Origin: Sambucus nigra
Taxonomy: Eukaryota; Streptophyta; Magnoliopsida; Dipsacales; Adoxaceae
Assembly: GCA_949130495.1 (NCBI GenBank)
Contig: OX422213.1
Location: forward strand, 207,407,160-207,471,159
Direction: 5' to 3'
Length of the DNA: 64,000 nucleotides
In this document: piece by piece, positions 35,771 to 47,481 of the stretch
How the letters are laid out: every line of letters starts with the position of its first letter
Numbering within the stretch: position 1 is the stretch's first letter
Notes under the pieces: generated by a model
What the model saw: the letters and a program-made list of their open reading frames with translations, nothing else
Database searches by the model: none
What the model was told of the DNA's origin: nothing
Made by a program: the position numbers and the translations under genes

Positions 35771-37480
35771 ATAGCTACACCAATGGAATATCAACATACA
35801 ACCAAAGCTTGGAGTATCAACATACAACCTAAGCTTGGAAGATTTACAGTGCATTATCTTGCTTACTAATCGTCTATTATTTTGCAGGCCAGCTGTCTAT
35901 TATTTTTCAGTCTGTACAAGATTTCAATTTCTAGAAAATATAATCGGCCATAAGTTACCGACAACTAGGCAAAGGTAGCTGCATAGTCCATTTTAATATA
36001 AGCAACCTTGAATACCATGCCAATAAATATATGGTAGTTATTAATATTGAAAGCTATTGAAACAATCCACTTCCAATTCATTTCATGATCATGTATAGAT
36101 TTTTATGTCTAAAAGTTTAATGTAGATTTTAGTTTTGTTTTGTATCAGTGAATGCCAAAGTCAGATTCTATTTTTTCATTATATTTGTTGCATCTTAAGC
36201 ATTGTAGAGTATCTTAACATTATTTTTGAAGTTCTGATTGAGTTTCAATTTTGCAGATCTACTTCTTTTCCAAACCTTGATGTGGTATAGTTTATGTTCA
36301 AGTTTGTTTTTGTAACTATAATTATGAAGTATTCATTGGTTTTACTTTATGAAATTGATTTGTTTTTTATGATTTTGCTTTTATTAGAAAATTTGACTAT
36401 TGATGTGGCTTGGCTATGACTTAAATGCTATGAAGCACTGATGATTCAAAACACACCTTACACCCACACCCGCATTGAGTCCCCGCACCCGTGACTTATT
36501 TTTTCGAATCCCGCGGCACCCGTGCTTCATAGCATAAATTGATTATTAGTGTTGTAGAGAGCATTCATCAAAGTATTATAATTATTGTTGTAGACACATG
36601 GTTATGGAATTTTGGGGTGATTTGGTTTTCTTAAAATGGAGTCTTTGTAACTTTTTAATGTAGAGTTTGAATTTCAACATAATTCACAATCATATCTTTT
36701 ATTTTTTTTATGTATCCCTTTTGGTATTATAATTTAATTTTGGTTTTGTTGGTCTTTATGTAGGCTTCATTTATACAACGAATGCCATACAATATGAATG
36801 AATTCATTTTGATTTTGTTTGTTTTTGTGTAGGCTTCATTTGTATAACCACTTCCATACAGTGTGAATCTGGTGGCAAGATTAATGTTCAAGAATTTGTT
36901 ATTAAATGGTGGGGACATGCATAATATTGTGTACATGGAGGGTTGGGGTGAGTGAAAACAAGACATGCTTTAAGCAGTTGTATGCAACTTGCTGTAGGTG
37001 ATATGAGTTCTTTACTGAGTCCTTGCGCTATTGATGTAGCACATGGTCCGTGTTAAAAATGCACTGCGTTGATGCGTGAACACAAATACATAAAAATAAT
37101 CTCACAACCTTTCCACTGACAGGAGATTTAGGTGATGTGCAGGTGATGTGTTGTAGCGACTCAATTAGTACTTTAAGTTGGGATAGTGAAGATAATTCCT
37201 TTGTTATGTTACAATACGCAAAACCTTATATTTGTTCTTTATTAATATTATTATTGTGGACTATTTTGTTTTTTAACAGGGTGGATAGTTCTATAAACAA
37301 AGGAAATAATGCTCAAATTTTTAAAAATTCACATTTGTGTTGTAAAAAAAATTAGACTTAAATTGCATGGGCATATATGAAGAAGCTGCTCCCGTGTTTC
37401 GATCCCGAGATCAGTCAATAGCTTTGGCGAGGGCACTTTCCGTCCCACCAAGGCATGACTTTATGCTTTTCAAAATTATC
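35404..37480. other. Unassigned AT-rich stretch
   Basis: No gene supported. It contains a C12 tract near 35744, an imperfect tandem duplication around GTAGGCTTCATTT (36760 and 36829; about 70 bp period), and the foldback listed next. Confidence 0.4.
36424..36535. repeat. Small foldback element
   Basis: ATGCTATGAAGCAC at 36425-36438 pairs with GTGCTTCATAGCAT at 36522-36535. The 83-bp loop is GC-rich compared with its surroundings (CACCCGCATTGAGTCCCCGC). Possibly a tiny MITE; no target duplication is evident. Confidence 0.6.
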
Positions 37481-37510
37481 AGCGTGCCTTCAGGCACGGG
37501 CATACCCTAG
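37481..37510 (+). mobile_element. Helitron 3' terminus
   Basis: AGCGTGCCTTCAGGCACGGG forms a hairpin (CGTGCC, loop TTCA, GGCACG) followed by CATACCCTAG and T, as expected for a Helitron end. The matching 5' TC end was not found, so its extent leftwards, and whether the helicase fragment lies inside it, is unknown. Confidence 0.65.
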
Positions 37511-37511
37511 T

Positions 37512-37868
37512 ATATATATATCCAATATGCGCCTATTTTTAAAGCTCTGCGCAACCGGCACTTAATGTTGCCCCTACTCACCCCAAATCGGCGCTCAATA
37601 CGATCCAGATCCCATTTATCCAATCTTATTTTCAACGGTCCGCGCCAGCGGTACCCCCTAACACTCCGGTCGATCCAAAACCCATTTATTCAAAAGTCTC
37701 TTATTTTCAAAGGTCCGCACCAGCGGCACCACATGCCACCCTTACCCACCCCAAGTCGGAGCTCTGACGAAGGTCGTTGAAACTCCAACAATGGTGGTAA
37801 GGATTGGATGCCGTTAGCGCGAACTTTAAATATAATGTATTTTTTTAAAAAGAGGGTTTGGATCCACC

Positions 37869-37921
<53 letters not shown>

Positions 37922-38345
37922 CACACACACTGTGTAGTATTACCACAGTAAATGTTACTGTCTGTTTGTGAAAATGTCACATATATAAAACTATTTCATA
38001 TTCTAGTGCATAAAGTAAAGTTTACTGTTTGTGTAAAATTTTTTTTTGGAATTTTATAGCCTTCATGGATCTTGTTTTATAGATCTCGTCGAGCAGATTT
38101 CAAAAATAGTAATTTTGCGAAAAACGAATTTGTGAATCAAAAGTTATGATCATTTAAAGATTAAAAAAAGAAATCCAACCACGTATGTAATTTCCTAAAG
38201 GAAGTTACGGATGATTAGTTATAAAAGGGTAAAATTGTGAAAAAATTCCCTAAAAAGTTGGAATATGACCTATAAGAATGTTGAAAAGTCAATGGGACTT
38301 ATAAGAATGTTGACCCGACAAATGGGACCTAAATATAATTATCCC
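37512..38345 (-). repeat. Dispersed repeat family, copy B (inverted relative to copy A)
   Basis: Read on the minus strand it follows copy A (22050-22912) in order: AACTTCCTTTAGGAAATTAC, GCTCGACGAGATCTA, CAGTAAACTTTACT, a (TA)n tract (37870-37912) with CACACA, then GGATCCAAAC and the CCGCTGGCGCGG-type units near 37540, 37640 and 37710. It abuts the Helitron end at its TA tract. Confidence 0.75.
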
Positions 38346-39366
38346 AATTATTTATCAAATGTATAATTCGTCATACATATAAGTTGTTGACAAATTTTAC
38401 TTACCTATTTAAATGAGAAATATTTATCAACAAATTTGCTAACTTCTTAAAAGCTTTTAATATTTTAAAAATAATTTAAAAACTATTTTAAATAATTCAA
38501 AAATTGTTATAAATATTTAAAAATTATTTTGAAATGTTTTAAAAGTAGTTTTTAATATTATAAAAATTTGTTAAAAAAATATTTTATAATTTTTTTAAAA
38601 AATGTATTATAAAAAATATTGTAAAAATTATTTTTAACATTTTTAAAAATTGTTTTGAATATATTATAAAAACCGTTTTAAAGTTTTAAAACACAATTTT
38701 AAAAACTATTTTAAATAGTTAAAAAAACTGTTTTGTAATGTTTTAAAAACTGTTTTTAATATTATAAAAATTATTAAAAATACGTTTTACAAATTTTTTT
38801 AAAAATCGTATTATAAAAATATTGTAAAAGGTCAAACTCTCTAATGGCTGAGTTTGGCTGAAGAAGAAGGTCCTTTCAAGGGGCTTAATTCAGCCAAGCT
38901 TTCCCCCCCCCCCCCCCCTTCCAACCAATGAAATTAATCCATTTATTCCACATATAAGACAAAATACCACTTAACGAATGGACAGATTTGCCCCTGCTTC
39001 GTAATTCCAGCATAACTTCTTTCTCAGACCTCTGTTTTACACACCGTTTCTTGTGTTACAAACTTAACTCATATACATACAACTATCTAGTTTTCACCTC
39101 AAGTCAATTATTATATTATAGTGGCCAAAACTAGTCCCGAACTCGAACATTCCTATCGAAGACTTCACAGATTTGTGTTTGTGACTAATTCAATATTTCA
39201 TAAGTTATTAAGGTAGGATTAGACTAAACACAATAACTTAACATTATATATTCTAATAACACATTATCCTCATCCCATACGGTAAGCATGGTTTAAACAT
39301 GGTTTATCATAATCATATTCGGGTCGTCAAAAGAGTGCTCACTATTTTCTTGATATTGAATCCGAG
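38346..39366. other. Unassigned AT-rich stretch with a tandem duplication
   Basis: TTTAAAAACTATTTTAAATA-led blocks at about 38472 and 38698 form a diverged tandem pair (period about 226 bp) rich in TTTTAAAA words. A run of 16 or more C is at about 38903. No gene is seen. Confidence 0.6.
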
Positions 39367-40185
39367 ATGGTTTCTATCGCTCTGGATATGGATCCTGACC
39401 CACCATGCTTGGCTCCCGTTGAGTTAGATATTAATATTAATTCATCTAACTCGGATTTGGAAGCCTCGCTATATTTCTCCACCACTTCGGATAGTGCCTC
39501 ACTGGTGGATAAGTTTATCACTCCCTCGTTCACTTTTACACGTCCTCTTTCGCGTACCTTTGAGGCTCACTCCGAGCCTTATGAGGAGTGTGTTTCTCCT
39601 ACTCGTGAGTTCGATCATCTTCCCCCACCCCTTGTCCCACCCGACCCACACACTTTCCATACCACCCCACCACTTGATTCGGAACTTGTTATTACACGTT
39701 CCCTGTTCAAATCTAAGCATTTAGGTCCTCACCTACACCCACCCTCCACCCAAGTGCTCGACGATCCCATTTGTGCACTTTTCCTCGACCCCACCATCCG
39801 TGTGAGTATGCGTGCTACTCTCCCCATACGTGACACCGAGCTTGTTACTCTATGCACGCCACTTCTTTGTGGTGTTAATTTTTTCCATTTAGAGCTCCCT
39901 GGCGTGTCACGGCGCGACCATTATCATCGTCTATTTATAGAATGGTCGTGCACCTTCTACGAGGCCCACCCCTTCGCTATTGTCACACCATTTGTCCTCC
40001 CTATCCAATTGGAGCACCGTTCTTATAGGGCCTTAGTTGTCCTCACATTTACGCTCAATAAGGCCCGTGACCGGTGCCTGTACATCCTCACCCTTACCCT
40101 TCGTCCATGTACCCTTCTACCCACCCGCCCCTGGTCCACCGATGCTTTGCATCGATTGATGCACTTCGTTATACAAGTGCATTGA
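39367..40185 (+). CDS. Unidentified 272-codon ORF in gypsy-like 3' context
   Basis: Opens MVSIALDMDPDPPCLAP and ends HRLMHFVIQVH. It is Pro/His/Ser/Thr-rich, with acidic N-terminal patches (ELDININ, DLEASLYF) and a more hydrophobic C-terminal half (HPFAIVTPFVLPIQLEHR). I recognise no domain, no signal peptide and no clear membrane segment. About 400 bp downstream are CATCGAGGACGATGTTCTC and TTTGGGGGTGAG, a signature often found between the last ORF and the 3' LTR of plant Ty3/gypsy (Athila/Tat-like) elements. It may therefore be an extra retroelement ORF. Codon use is C-rich compared with its AT-rich surroundings, which supports past coding. Start chosen as the first ATG; the frame is uninterrupted. 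Function unknown. Confidence 0.35.
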   Translation: MVSIALDMDPDPPCLAPVELDININSSNSDLEASLYFSTTSDSASLVDKFITPSFTFTRPLSRTFEAHSEPYEECVSPTREFDHLPPPLVPPDPHTFHTTPPLDSELVITRSLFKSKHLGPHLHPPSTQVLDDPICALFLDPTIRVSMRATLPIRDTELVTLCTPLLCGVNFFHLELPGVSRRDHYHRLFIEWSCTFYEAHPFAIVTPFVLPIQLEHRSYRALVVLTFTLNKARDRCLYILTLTLRPCTLLPTRPWSTDALHRLMHFVIQVH

Positions 40186-42015
40186 CCTCTTCTTTAGCCT
40201 TAATCTAGCAAGACTGGCGCTTCGGTCTTATTTTGGGGTGATTCTCATCACCCCTATTTTTCTGCCGCCCTGTGCTTTCCTAGTTCTTATCCTTAGGGTG
40301 AGTTCTGATCGGTCTGGCTGAAGACATTAAACTTAGCGCTACCGGGCGGCATCCCGTCGTTCATTGTTTCTAAGTATGAATCTTATCCTATTTGGGGGTG
40401 GTGTTTCACATCACCCACTGATTTTCACATGCTTTATAGACTTGTACATGTTTTTGTATCGCATTTGTTCTTCAGGTTCTATCTCTACTCCACCATGCGA
40501 CACATTTTCATTTGCGGTTCATTATTGTAATATCTTTCCTCCCTTGTGCTTTTATTTATATATATGGTTTTAAACATCGAGGACGATGTTCTCTTTTGTT
40601 TGGGGGTGAGAAATTTATCAAAATCGTACCAATTTTGAAAAAATTTCAGAAACAAGTAATTTTAACGTTTTATGCAGTTAAAATAAATTTTAAAATAAAC
40701 TCAGCAATTTTGCACTATCACGTCTATAATCAAAAGTTAAAGAGTAAATATATTCTCAAGAAAGCCTTAAAAGATCACTAGTGGCGACTTAAACCCGTGA
40801 GATTTGAACTTTTCACCTTTTTGAGGGATTTTACATATCTCCGAGTCACAAGTAGATTCAACTTTCTTTGGGTACCGCACTTAGTCGTTGCATGGTCTCA
40901 TTTTTTTTTCAAATTTGGCTTAATCACTGAGAATGACATTACTTTCGAGTTGTAAGAAACGTGTGTCTTGTAGTTTGTCCCGAGCACTGAAACGATTTTT
41001 TCATACATTCATCTCTTTCCCTATCACAATATCATTCACCCATTATCATTTTCCATATTACCCTTACCCATATATGTCCTAAATACCATCGATCACTGCC
41101 ATTGTTTTTTTTAGAAAACGAGTTCTTGAAATTATCAATGTAAATTGTCTTCATTTTCGTTATGAAAAGAAAAATGCATCGCACTAAAAAAAAGAAACGA
41201 AAAAAGGCATGCGATCAAAAATTCGAAAAATGAAGACATTAGTTATTCTTATGTCACACTCTTCTCAAAAAACTTACCATCATATCTTCTTCATTTCATT
41301 TTCCCATTCTCCATTACATAAACCCTATTTTCACCCTAGGTAAAGTGTTCGGGCAAACGAGAAGATTATATGGTGAATAACTCGACATTCTCAACTATAG
41401 TGGTTAGCATTCCTTCATGAGATTTGATTTTCTTTCATGTATCCGTCATTTTTTACAAAGTGTGTGAGACATTTGAACTTGTTTACATTTACTCACATCC
41501 TCACGCACTAGAGAGATACACTTACCCAATTCTCAGAGAGTTCGATTAAGAGAGATATATCCAGCGAGAATTGAAGTCAAAACGTTGATTCTAAAAAGGC
41601 GATCTAGGAATTACTCTAAGAATACTTAAAATTGTTTCACCCAACACATGCTGAGTTTTAGGAAGGACTATGCTTTTTGGTATTAAGTAATTTCATATCT
41701 TATTTTGATAGTTGAATGCGGTGTTCCTTGATGTCCTTTTAAAGTTGGGTTGTATAACGTTTCATCATCTACTCAGATACTGCATTTAAATAAGTTTTTG
41801 AATTTTGTGATTATATTCACTGCAAACCCTCATGAGATACCACTCGTCCTATAGGGCAACCTATAAGTTTAACGGCTTGTTGAACATGCTAAGTGCAATC
41901 GCCTGTGCCTGCGAAAGTGGCACACTTTTGGTTACTTATCCCTGTTTTCTCTCTAATTTTGCTCGAGGACTAGCAATAGGGATATTAAGTATTTAGTCAT
42001 ATTTATAATGATTTA
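40186..42015 (+). mobile_element. Probable non-coding gypsy-like 3' sequence
   Basis: Contains TTAAACATCGAGGACGATG with TTTGGGGGTGAG (about 40570-40608), a GAAAAGAAAAATGCATCGC / AAAAAAAGAAACGAAAAAAG purine-rich tract near 41165-41210, and TTTGCTCGAGGACTAGCAA near 41957. Motifs of this kind flank the 3' end of Athila/Tat-type elements. LTR borders could not be placed. Confidence 0.35.
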
Positions 42016-43157
42016 TTTGTCATCACTCTCGTGTTTTTATTTTTTTAGTTGTTGTTCTTATATGGGACAAGTGTCATTATCTAAAAAAAGGATGGGTGGT
42101 TACAGGGAAGTTATAGGCGATTTTGGGTGATTATGGGACTCTTTATAATTTTAAAAACACATGGGAGTGGAGCCTAAATACATCTTTATAGATGAGACTA
42201 AAGCAAAAAAAAACTAATAATAATATTATAAATAAAAAAGTTCTAAACAAAATATGTACAATGATACTACAAACCATTCAGCTCCAAATAAAAAATATGC
42301 AAAAAAATATATGACAAATTAAACTAGCTTTAATCAGATCTTTGTAATGACTTTTCTAAATTAAAGATCATCAAATCTACTAACCCGAGCTATATCGCAT
42401 AAAACTCAAATAGCAACGTTAATAATTACCGCAATCCATAAAATCAAAATTCATCTAAAACTCTCACCGCCTCATTAGATTGTCATCAATAAAGAACCCA
42501 AAATCCCTAACATCAACATTCACAACACGTACATGAATTAAATATTCTATTACATTACAATATATTAAAGTATGTTCAACATTTCTCATAATACTGAAAT
42601 AGAATAATGACCTAAATCCAGTCACCACAGGCTGATTATATTATATTGTTAGACCAAATCCACCCACGTGTATGCTGAGTTAATTGTTTATCTGTGAATA
42701 AAAATGATCCCCAATTCCATATATCAGAATTGGCCCGTTCAGCAACAAAATTAGCAGACCAATTTAGAAAACGATTAAATCATAATACATGCATACACGG
42801 GGAGAGAGGGGTGGGGGATTGTATGACAAATCTATGCAAGTGGAATTGCTTTAATACATTAAGTTGATGATGGTATTATCAAAGACTTGCGTATGAATAA
42901 TTCTTTTCTATTTTTTGGGGTCTTTTGGTATGAAGGTAAAACTGAAGTTGAGAAAGTTAATTATTAAGAAGGAAAAAAACGTGACTCCCACCTCCCAATT
43001 TCGATGGGAGAAATGTTGTGTGTATCGCCCAGAAAAATCCAGTTGGTTTGGTAATCAGAATGAACACTACTATTTTGTATAGGCAAAACCATGTGAAAGG
43101 AGTTATTTATCCTAAAAAATAATCAGTAAGTAGAGGTTGCGGCGGCACCAAATCTTG
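42016..43157. other. AT-rich stretch, nothing recognised
   Basis: No frames, RNA genes or structured repeats seen on either strand. Confidence 0.4.
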
Positions 43158-43510
43158 GGCGACAATCCATAACGACACAAAAATACGAAACGAGTAGACA
43201 CAAAATTAACTCGCAAATGATACGATATTTTATGTTCGTGTCGTGTTCATATTGGGTCATTTTGATACGAAATCGTATCATGTTGTATTCGTATTAAAAT
43301 TATGAATCGTGTTTTATATTGATTTTTGTGTCTATTTAATATATTGTAAAATTTATAAAATCGTGTTAGTCATAGCTTGTCCTGTTCTATTTGGGTCGTG
43401 TTCATATCAGATAAAAAACACGAAGTCAAGTCGTATCGCGTTCGTATCCAAAAAACTTTTGTCGGATCGAATCGACGAGTGACCCCACCCCAAAACGCGA
43501 ATTGTCACCC
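43158..43510 (-). mobile_element. Diverged MITE-like copy of the GGGGTGGCAATT family
   Basis: The right end AATTGTCACCC and the left end GGGCGACAATCC match the family at 19475-19856 in reverse. The interior again consists of CGTGTCGTG / CACGAC words and shares the order TACGACTTGA, then GAACACGACCCAAATA, with that copy. Confidence 0.5.
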
Positions 43511-43531
43511 ATAACTCTTGTTTGACATTAA

Positions 43532-44776
43532 GAAAACTACTCCATAATACCACGACAAAAAATGGTATGTTATTGTTAAGGTCACATGGTATAAAATAAA
43601 TAGTTTATGTTAAATTTTTCATTTGGTCCCATTTCATTTTTTCTCACCTCGTACAACTCAAACTCTCGTTTTCTCCACTACCACCCTCCCCACAACCCCA
43701 CCCCACCCCACCCCACCATCTCTAACACCCACCAATGCATCTCTCTACACACATACAATCACACCCCTTTCTCTATGCCTCTCTCATGCACACAAAAAAC
43801 CTTAGTTATGACAAAGTTTATATTTGAAATGAAAAAACGACTCAAATAAAATTTTCTCTTCATATTCAACTCATAAATAACTTAAAACAAAGTATATACT
43901 TAAATAAGATTCAAATAACACTTAAAACTTTAAAAAAAATATAGGTCCGAAAACCTGCAAATGCGCTCCCTCGATCCTGAAAATGATAATAAAATTCAGG
44001 GTCCAGGCTCCTAATGTGGATAAAAAAATAAAAAATAAGATAGTTGTACATACTCGGTGTCCATGTACCGAGTTTGGGGCAAAAAATCAGGATCCAAGTC
44101 CCAAATATGTCAGATATTATCATTTTTAGAATTAATTCCATTCGGGGTCCAAGCCCCTAATCCGGGGATAAATTTTGTGGTTTAGATCCCTAATATGAGG
44201 CCAAATTTCGAGGTCCATACCCCTAATACGAGGCTAAATTTTGGGGTCCAAGTCCCGAATTTGGGGAAAATTTTCAAGATCGGTACAAGGAAGTTGTAGA
44301 TTTTAAAATTTTGACATTTTTTTCAAAAATTTAACTATGTTTTGAATCATATATTACTATGTAATTTTTTTAAGTTATTTATGGGTTGAATCTTAAAAGA
44401 ATAATGTTTCTTTGGGTTATTTATTGATTAAAAATAAATACTTTTTTATATTAGGATTTTTGATGAGAGAAAGTTGATGAGAGAGAAAATATATACACAT
44501 ACACGCATATTGCTGCAATCATGGTGATGGTGATGATGCGGTGGTGAAGATTATGATGGTATGTGGTGGAGATGGTGATAATATATTGTTTGATATTGAA
44601 ATGGGTTTGAAGGTTTTAGAGAGAGAAAATAGATGAAGAGATAAGGGTAAAGGTTAAAAATGAGAAATTTGAACTTTAAATATGTGGATGCCCTTTAGTG
44701 GTAAAAGGAAGCAAGAATTGTTTAAATGAGGTGTTAGTGAGTTATTCCATCTTATGGGTATTATGGAGTAGTTTTT
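43532..44776. mobile_element. TIR element with AAAACTACTCCATAATACC ends
   Basis: AAAACTACTCCATAATACC at 43534-43552 is repeated inverted at about 44758-44776. The 1.2-kb interior has no transposase and carries a minisatellite (43950-44290). Superfamily and target duplication are not clear. Confidence 0.5.
43950..44290. repeat. Degenerate minisatellite of GGGGTCCAAGCCCCTAAT type
   Basis: Six to seven diverged units of 33-60 bp share GGGGTCCAAGCCCCTAAT followed by GGGGNTAAATTTT. Each unit carries an internal GGGG...CCCC complementarity. Confidence 0.65.
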
Positions 44777-45480
44777 TGGGCATCAATAGCAGCACCCTTA
44801 TAATATATATTTTATTTTAAGAGTTTGTGTATCATTTAATCAGACCAAATGGCAACTATGCAGCACGCATTATTGCAAAGTCGGCAGTGGTCAAATTGTT
44901 GAGTGGCACAACTCCGATGTTACTTATGATAAGGCTGACAGGATTCTGGCGGAAGATCCTTGGAATGTTCTTTGGAAAATCTGGCGGCCTAAACTTTTAG
45001 CCCTTTTCTCTGTATTTCATATTCTCTTATCCCTTCAAACTCACGATGCTGACGAGGTCCGTTAGTGGGTAAGGTAACAACCTATACAGGAGGGGATGAT
45101 TGTGCTCAACCTAATATGCCATTAATGATTTTGGATTTTCGAATGGTACGTGTATTATGCAAGCTTACTTCATCCATTACTCCCCAAATACACATTTTTC
45201 TCAATGAGCTTTGGACAACGAGGTATGAACATCATTCAATTTTTATTTCTATGTTAAATTTATTAAATTGTTTAGTTAGTTAATTTGTTGAAATTTTTAG
45301 TAATTTAATAGATAAATTGGTCAGTTGGTGAATTAATTTAATTAGTTTAACTTTTTAGTAATTTGATAAATAGATTTTTAGTTAGTTAGTATGATGCACG
45401 GAGCTCATTAATAAATTTATTTAAGCTCCGTTGTGCAATGAGATTCGTATGTATATGGTGGCATGATATAGATTGTTGTG
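44777..45480. other. Low-information stretch before the PMD pseudogene
   Basis: A text EDPWNVLWKIWRPKLLALF is readable near 44950-45010 and could be a scrap of a LINE C-terminal zinc region, but it is isolated. TAGTTAGTTAATTTG-type simple repeats occupy 45270-45390. Confidence 0.35.
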
Positions 45481-45499
45481 GTCAGCATTGGGCGCATAT

Positions 45500-46070
45500 T
45501 TATTAGTGGATTCAGGGCAACATTTTTTCCCCATTATTATTAATCCTTGCACGCAAACGGATATGGACCTTATTCGGGCACTCGTCAAGAGGTAGTGGGA
45601 CACGACTCACACGTTTCATTTCCCCCTGGTGGGAAATAGGGGTCACACCGCTCAACTTCACTATGCTCACAGGGTTGGAGGTGGGGTTTAAAGAGATCAT
45701 TCCATTCAATAGCGAGCACGACACATTTTAGCATGGCGGCTGATACTCCCTGGGCTCGAGAAGGATTATGCGAGAGCTAACATAACTCATCAAACTTATT
45801 TTACAAGGCTGAAGAATATGGATAATGATGATGTGTTGCTCGATGATCCTATAGGATACATTCAGGCATTTATGTTTTATACTCTCGACCAATTATTCTT
45901 CATAATTAATGATAATTCCATCAGACTTGGTTATTTGGTGTTTTTTATTCACTTGGAGAGTTTGAGAGATTTTGACTAGGGCAGAACCATCACAACATCC
46001 TTATGGGTTGGGGCAGCTGGAGATGCTGGGAGTTACAACAATGACATGACAACCATGGGTTAATAGCCAA
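45500..46070 (+). pseudogene. Plant mobile domain (PMD, MAIN/MAIL-like) pseudogene
   Basis: Across two frame changes the plus strand reads DLIRALVKRWWDTTHTFHFP (about 45565-45625), then GVTPLNFTMLTGLEVGFKEI (about 45650-45705), YARANITHQTYFTRLKN (about 45770-45820), GYIQAFMFYTLDQLFF (about 45858-45905) and IRLGYLVFFIHLESLRDFD. This follows the plant mobile domain: ALVERW.ETHTFH opening, GE.T.TP.DF..LTGL core, the ARA/FxxYLLG..LF helix and the YL..L.D. segment. PMD proteins derive from transposon genes; Arabidopsis relatives (MAIN, MAIL1) act in silencing and genome stability. Frameshifts and stops mean this copy is dead. It could be a host paralogue or part of a transposon. The Ogre/Tat LTR begins about 190 bp further on. 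Confidence 0.6.
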
Positions 46071-46258
46071 CACCTTGAGAGGTGTGAGGTGGTGCAATAC
46101 CACATCATTACCAAGAAAAAAGTTATATTATCAGTCGAGGATGGTATTTATTTTGGAGATTTTGGGGAGTGTTGTCAGTGATAGTACATTGGATTTTCAG
46201 TGGTTTTATTTTCCCCGTTCAGTGACATGGAGTGTCAACACATCCAATATGAGTAGAT

Positions 46259-47481
46259 TGTATACCATTTAAACCCCAACCGATGGCCCACTGGCCTTGT
46301 AGACACCCCATTCTAATACCCATATAACTTTCCATAGGGTAAAAATAAAGTCCCTTCCAGTCTTGGACCCCCGGTCCTCCTTGAAACCCTAACCGGAGAA
46401 TAATTGCATGCTCTTGGAGCCCCATTTGACTTTAGTCAACTCTCGGACTCGGGACTATCTCACCACACTTCTATAGATCTTTGAATCATGTTTCCAACAG
46501 TTTAGTGCTCTGCAAATTGGACATAGGGTTCGCCATTTATGGCTAAAAAAATTATTATTGTCTATCTATCGGTAGAACACCTCATTTGCCTACAGGTAGG
46601 TGAGAGTTACTTGGGCACCCTGCCAGTAAGTCAGGTTGGGAGTATGCCAGTCGGCATACCCAGAGGGAAATATGATCCTTTTATCTCTTTAGGGCTTTCT
46701 TATTTAAGGAAATCCTGACCTCGTTATCAAGGACCTTCATCCTCTAAATCAGTACGAGAACTTTCTTTACATCACTTTCATAACATTTCTTTACATTCTC
46801 TTACATCATCATTGCCTCACCATTAGCCATCACTCCACCAAGATTACTTACACCCAAAAATCAGCTTACCAAAATCCCACAAAACAATTTTTCCTACTAA
46901 TGTCCATCTTCGTATACTTTGGAATTTTTTTAGCATATTCTTAGTTGGTTTTTCTTATATTTATCACTAATATCACTCTTTTCATTATATACAACTTCAA
47001 ACCTATTTTTATAAATAAAAAACAAAACACAAAAGAAGGTTATACATTAGTTCCCAATTTAAAGTTATCTTACTTTTGATCACACTTTCATCACATCTTG
47101 CATACTCTTTTATAAAATAATAGATATACTCTAAATTCAGACTACGAGTTAGACCCCACCTTATTTCCTCTACGAACTACGTTGACTTTGATGTCGTTTT
47201 TCGTTACGTTGGCATCCCGAAATTACTTCTGAGATTCGAGCCCTCTTTTATCATTTTTTCTTATTCATGTGCATATATTAATATTTCACCCATATACTTA
47301 GCTTATCTTGTTCATATAGTTGTTTTCTTCATATTTTTCACTTCTCTTAGCGGTCCTGTGACATGCATGCTCACTTTTTTATAATGGCGTTACGATTCGG
47401 TATACCGCTAGCATTTTAGTTATTTTCACGCACTTTTAGTTAGCTTATCTCCTTATGATGACTTATTCCCATATTTTCCAT
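46259..47481 (+). repeat. 5' LTR of an Ogre/Tat-like gypsy element, part 1
   Basis: Probable start TGTATACCATTTAAACCCC, preceded by GTAGAT. It contains CTTTCTTATTTAAGGAAATCC, a TATA-like box near 46700. The LTR is interrupted by the CACTA element and resumes at 55454. The left border is inferred from its TG start; the 3' LTR lies outside the window, so no pairwise check is possible. Confidence 0.5.

Noticed and set aside
44950..45010. Text EDPWNVLWKIWRPKLLALF resembling a LINE C-terminal region
   Set aside because: Only about 20 residues, with no supporting RT sequence nearby.
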